Assembly (NCBI GenBank): GCA_019049505.1
Contig: CM032452.1
Location: forward strand, 131,755,897 to 131,819,896
DNA length: 64,000 nt
Reading direction: 5' to 3'
Source: Pachyrhynchus sulphureomaculatus
Lineage: Eukaryota > Arthropoda > Insecta > Coleoptera > Curculionidae
Below the pieces are notes generated by a model. It was given only the letters and a program-made list of their open reading frames with translations, did not search any database and was not told the DNA's origin. The translations under genes and the position numbers were made by a program. Positions 59,342 through 64,000 of this stretch are shown piece by piece (the first letter of the stretch is position 1; each line of letters starts with the position of its first letter).

Positions 59342-59935
59342 CATATATATATGTATACCTATAATATATAAAATGCAACGTCTCTCTGTCTGTCTGCCTG
59401 TCTGTCCGTTAGTGCGCTTATCACTGGAGAACCACTTATCCAATTTACGTGCTCTTTTTTTAAAACGTACATACGTATGTTCTCTGGCCAGGTTAAAGGA
59501 TATATTTTATTACATTAGGTAACATCTATAATATATATAAAATGCAACGTCTCTCTCTGTCTGTCTATCTATCCGTTTGTGCGCTTATCACTCGAGAACC
59601 CCGATTTACGTGTTTTTTTTTTTTAATTTATACATTTTTCTCGGGTCAGGTTATTTATAATCTTCTATAATATATATAAAATGCAACGTTTCTCTGTCTA
59701 TCTGTTTGTCTGTCTGTCCGTTAATGCGCTTATCACTCGAGAACCAATTATTTGATTTAGATTTTTTTTTAAACATACATATGTTCTCTGGCCAGGTTAT
59801 AAGATATATTTTATTACGTTAGGTAACATAAGGAATAAGCAGTGACGATAATAGTGAATCAAGTCGGAAAAAAGTTTGCAAAGTTGCAATACGCTGCCTA
59901 AACCATTAAATATGGAACAACATCATGTAGCAAAA

Positions 59936-60025
<90 letters not shown>

Positions 60026-60224
60026 AAATGCAACATCTCTCTGTCTGCTTGTTCTTTCAGTTAGTGCGCTTGTTACTCGAGAGCGACTTATCTGATTTAC
60101 GTGTTTTTTGTAATTCATACATATGTTCTCAGGCCAGGTTATAAGATAGATTTTATTACGTTTGGTAATATAAGAAATGGGCAATGGCGATAATAGTGAA
60201 TGAAGTCCACGCGAGCGCAGCCGG
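59341..60224 (+). mobile_element. Helitron-like array (H8), terminus eroded
   Basis: A truncated L (59,356), a short monomer (about 59,524), another short/L pair (about 59,666-59,937), a (TA)n tract (59,938-60,013) and a terminal block make up the array. The end, GAATGAAGTCCACGCGAGCG then CAGCCGG, stops before the usual GGCTAG. It has the same monomer phrases as the other arrays. Confidence 0.68.
59938..60013. repeat. (TA)n microsatellite within a Helitron-like array
   Basis: It again occupies the TATAATATATATAAAATG position at a monomer start. Confidence 0.95.
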
Positions 60225-60875
60225 TATATATACTTAGTACAATTTCAGCAGATTTGTAATAAACAGCGGAAGGGAAAACTTTCCTTATTAGAACGGCCAT
60301 TTTTTAAAATTCTTAGTAGATAACAGAGCTTATACAATCCTTATTTGATAAAAATAAACATATTTATTAAGAAAAATAATTAAACACGTCTATTAAATAA
60401 AGTAATGTGATTAAGATAATGTGATGACGACATTTTTAGCAATCACAGATGTAAAATATTGACCCTGGATACACGCTTTGACCGGTTTTATTATTGATTT
60501 GTTTTATTTATTTTCAGAATTGAAGAACAAACTAGCATGAAATACGACGAGTATGTTACTAAGATGTGTTAACCTGTTTTTTAACTAAAAAAAAAACAGT
60601 AATGATAAGTAAAGACATATTATTAAAAATATAGCTAAATCTGATAAAAATTGGAAATATTTCTTCGAAAGTTATTTACATCTCAACATTAATAATTAAC
60701 GTTTCTTGTAAAACTGTCACTCTAAAAAAATATTAGCTATATTTTCTGTGAGGTCGCTATTTATATTTAAATATGCATTCACCGTGATATTTTTTTCATT
60801 GATTTTGTGATTATTATGAGTAGTTCCCTAAGTATACCTCTTTTTAATGACAATTAATTAATCCTACAAACAAAA
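60225..60875. other. AT-rich non-coding stretch, nothing recognised
   Basis: No motif-bearing frame or repeat is seen. Confidence 0.5.
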
Positions 60876-61539
60876 AACCGGTCAAGTGCAAGTTGAACTT
60901 GCGCAATTAGTGTTCCGTACGTTGATTGCTTTTCAAATAAAAAATTTTGTTACAGATGTATAAAATGATCAGTGACTTCACAAAACACACCCCAAATGAG
61001 TTTTCAACAAAGTTTGTTTCCAATCTTTACTGAAATCTGATGACCTTGAAATTTTTTTTTTATATACCAGATAAATTATTAAAGGTAATGCACTCGTGAT
61101 AATTTTCGTTCAATCTACACCCCGTGGAGAATATTCCAGATTTTTTTCAAAATTTTCTGATAAGTACTTTTCGAGATAAGGCGGGTGGACAGCGATTTTT
61201 CGCGACTTTTTAAAAATAATACAAGAAAAGTGCGCGCAAGTATTACATTATATATATATTTTTTACTCGTGTTTTCACAAGCTTTCATTTGACATCACAC
61301 TCGCTTACCTAGTAAAAAATTTTTTTTTTCACTTCCGATTTCACCCCTCAAAACTAACCCCTTAAGTCAAAATTTAACTTTCAAAACTACATGGCTCTGA
61401 TGAAGCCATCAGTTCCTATATTATTACCAAATTTCAACTTTCTATGACAAATAGTTTCGGAGAAAATCGGGTGTGACAGACGAATAGACAGACAGACACC
61501 GAAGTGATCTTATAAGTGTTCCGTACAGAACACTAAAAA
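60876..61539 (+). repeat. dispersed repeat R, copy (g), reference full-length copy
   Basis: The best-preserved copy (about 664 bp) opens AACCGGTCAAGTGCAAGTTG, with a 9-bp-stem hairpin directly at the start. The phrase AGTGTTCCGTACG follows 30 bases in. Internal TATATATATTTTTTACTCG and GACAGACAGACACCGAAGTG blocks follow. It closes with AGTGTTCCGTACAGAACACT then an A-run. AGTGTTCCGTAC thus appears near both ends in direct orientation. No open reading frame is present. Confidence 0.93.
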
Positions 61540-62817
61540 GGGTTCCAGGCTTTAAAAATTTAATAATTTTTTTGAGCATGTCGGGAGGACTGGAAACCTA
61601 ACTTTACATCGTGTATTTGAGAGTGACGTACTGAATACTTCACCAATTTTTCTAATAATTAACTCTGCAACGATATAGTTTAAGAAATAAGCTACATTAA
61701 ATTTCGTTCAGGAAATATTTGACTTTATACATATACGCAAAATTCAGTTCTTTTTAAATTTTTCCAGTTTTAGAAAAGGGTGGGTTTTCCTTAGAAGCAT
61801 ACAAAAATTTATAATATTAATGAATTGAAAGTAAAAATAGCAGATAGGCAACAAAACTATACTAATGTACTTCCATTTTAATCGAACCCTGGCCAATAAT
61901 AAACAGCAGAACGTCACAGGATTATATATATATTTTTATATGTACGAGTATCACACGGTCTTAACGTCACAACATTTGAAGCCCTTTTACAGACTTTCCT
62001 TGCTGAAGGAAACTATTCTATTCGTGAAAAAGTCATTTTTGCTTTTCTTCACATTTTCGAATTCTTAGATCACGAAAAACATAGTTACTCATTTGCGTGG
62101 GTCCATCTGTTTGTCGGTTTGTAGGTCTGTCGGTCGGTTGGCACGATAACTCCCGAACGAGTCGAGATATCAATTTCAAACTTGGTATATAGATAACATC
62201 CAACATAGTTTTTAAACGCTCTTCCTAATAAGGAAGTATTTCCTGTTTTTTTTTGTTGAATGATAAACAAATTTCAGATATAAATGTTTATTGTAAAATA
62301 TGTAGGGCGAAAGGGGTTGGGGAGACGAGTAGATATGGTTTGCTTCCGATATATCGTGTTATATATCCTTTTCCGGGTTTTTGGAATCTAGAAATTCAAA
62401 AATGAGGTTATTTTTTCATCGCTTTCAAGTTTAACCCAGGAACAAACTGAAGGAGGCGGGGGTAGTTTAATATTGTATAATTTCAATTTTATTTTGAAAT
62501 ATTTACAGGTTTTTTTTAGTTGATGACTGAACAAATTTTAAGCATATTATTTATAGTGAAATATGTAAGAAGTTATAGGGTGGGTAGGGGGTTAATAGGG
62601 TGCATTGGTTGCGATAATTGACAAACTTTAAACATAATTATTTATTTACTGTATATAATCATGCAACGTATAAGAGTTGAGGAAAGGCGTTAGAAGGGTG
62701 ATTTTGTACTATAGGTATTATTCAGAATTCTTTGAGTCAAGAAGAGAAAACATTACATTATTCCGCTATTTGAAATAGTAACAGGGGTAAAAAGTGAAAA
62801 GGAGCGAAATCATTACA
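61540..62817. other. Non-coding; Q repeat copy and AT-rich sequence
   Basis: The clearest Q copy lies at about 62,045-62,195 (TCACGAAAAACATAGTTACT ... GGCACGATAACTCCCGAACG, AGTCGAGATATCAATTTCAA). G-rich plus-strand phrases such as GGGGTTGGGGAGACG and GGGTGGGTAGGGGGTTAATA (62,310-62,605) follow. No gene is seen. Confidence 0.5.
62045..62195 (+). repeat. dispersed repeat Q, best copy
   Basis: A TCTGT/TCGGT-type run (GTCTGTCGGTCGGTTGG) precedes the ACGATAACTCCCGAACGAGT block and the GATATCAATTTCAAACTTGG block. The same order is seen in the other Q fragments. Confidence 0.55.
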
Positions 62818-63270
62818 TCTATAATATATATAAAATGCAACGTCTCTCTGTCTGTCTGTCCGTTAGTGCGCCTATCACTGAAGAACCACTTATCCGATTT
62901 ACTTACTTTTTTTTTTTTAACATACATATGTTCTCTGGCCAGGTTATAGGCTATATTTTATTACGATAGATAGCATAAGGAATGAGCAGTGACGTAAAAT
63001 AGTGAATGAGTCGGAAATAAGTTTGCCGCTAGCGCGTGCCTTTGCAATACACAGCCTAAACCATTAAATATGGAACAATATTATGTAGCAAAGAATATCT
63101 GTAATGTATAATCTATAATATATATAAAATGCAATGTCTCTCTCTCTGTCTGTCTGTCTGTCCATTAGTGCGTTTATCACGCGGGAACCACTTATCCGAT
63201 TTACGTGTCTTTTTTAAATTCATACATATATTCTTTGGCCAGGTTATATAATAATAATAATAATCTATAT

Positions 63271-63339
<69 letters not shown>

Positions 63340-63466
63340 CAATGTTTGTCTGTCTGTCTGTCCGTTAATGCGCTTATCTCTTGAGAACCACTTATCCGAT
63401 TTACCTGATTTTTTAAATTCATACATATGTTCTCTGCCCAGGTTATAGGTATATATTTTATTACAC

Positions 63467-63537
<71 letters not shown>

Positions 63538-64000
63538 CAACGTATCTCTGTCTGTCTGTCCGTTAGTGCGCTTATCACTGAAGAACCACTTATCCGATTT
63601 TCGTACTTTTTTTTTAAAAAAACATACATATGTTCTCTGGCCAGGTTATAGGCTATATTTTGTTACGATAGGTAGCATAAGGAATGAGCAGTGACAATAA
63701 TAGTAAATGAAGTCGGACAAAGTTTACCGCTAGCGCGTTCTCTTGCAATACACAGTCCAAACCATTAAATATGGAACAATATTATGTAGCAGAGAATATC
63801 TATAATATATATAAAATGCAATGTCTTTCTGTCCGTCTGTCTGTCTGTCTGTCCGTCCGTTAGTGTGCTTATCACTGGAGAACCACTTATCCGATTTACG
63901 TGCTTTTTTTAAACATACGTATGTTCTCTGGCCAGGTTATAGGATATATTTTATTAGGTGACATAAGGAATAAGCAGTGACGATAATAGTGAATCAAGTC
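62818..64000 (+). mobile_element. Helitron-like element (H9), runs off the window
   Basis: It starts TC at 62,818 after host A (CATTACA|TCTATAATATATAT). The order is L (62,818), S (about 63,115), S' (about 63,335), L (about 63,535), L (about 63,800). This is the same L-S-S'-L-L plan as the elements at 21.1 and 37.0 kb. Two (TA)n expansions (63,278-63,334 and 63,472-63,533) sit at the starts of S' and the second L. Confidence 0.72.

Overview
This window comes from a repeat-dominated, AT-rich animal genome. An insect is the best guess. The transposon families are those typical of insects: mariner, ITmD41D, Tc1 and pogo/Tigger elements, PIF/Harbinger with a MADF-BESS partner, hAT with a BED finger, Helitron-like elements and several LINEs. 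Spliceosomal introns occur inside two transposon genes. The order cannot be fixed from the sequence. I found no rRNA, tRNA, CRISPR array or bacterial-type operon. Only one short stretch (53,067-53,108) looks as if it could belong to a host gene: a 14-codon signal-peptide-like first exon ending at a GTAAGT donor.

Layout. 0-5 kb: a hAT/ZBED-type pseudogene, a degenerate 4-bp-period repeat and an internally deleted ITmD41D element. 5-14 kb: three copies (A, B, C) of one mariner family, two of them beside (TA)n tracts, plus a Helitron-like array. 14-16.5 kb: an internally deleted second mariner and two LINE relics. 16.3-19.4 kb: a dispersed repeat ('R') split by a pogo/Tigger element with an intact 446-codon transposase. 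20.4-24 kb: one Helitron-like element nested in another. 24.5 kb: a LINE endonuclease relic. 26.2-31.7 kb: a PIF/Harbinger element carrying an R copy, which itself carries mariner D and an 865-bp element with a 5-bp target duplication. 32-34.6 kb, 36.2-38.8 kb and 41.2-44.3 kb: more Helitron-like elements, two of them carrying the same LINE reverse-transcriptase segment, and a 0.8-kb (TA)n tract. 44.6-48.6 kb: a four-layer nest containing mariner E, whose 349-codon transposase is uninterrupted. 49-51.2 kb: a 5'-truncated LINE with a (TA)n tail. 52.6-53.1 kb: the candidate host exon. 54-64 kb: R copies, a decayed mariner, an intron-containing Tc1 element and Helitron-like arrays.

Two elements, mariner E and the Tigger, have complete reading frames, catalytic triads and matched termini, so they could be active or recently active. 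The most informative structures are the nested ones. Interrupted repeats can be rejoined against intact copies in the same window, which gives empty-site evidence for the insertion behaviour of each family. The clearest case is the Helitron-like element at 41,498-43,904. It begins TC, ends CTAG, sits between A and T of an R repeat with no target duplication, and contains a reverse-transcriptase segment.

There is no operon-like cooperation here. The biology is layered transposition in what is probably intronic or intergenic DNA.
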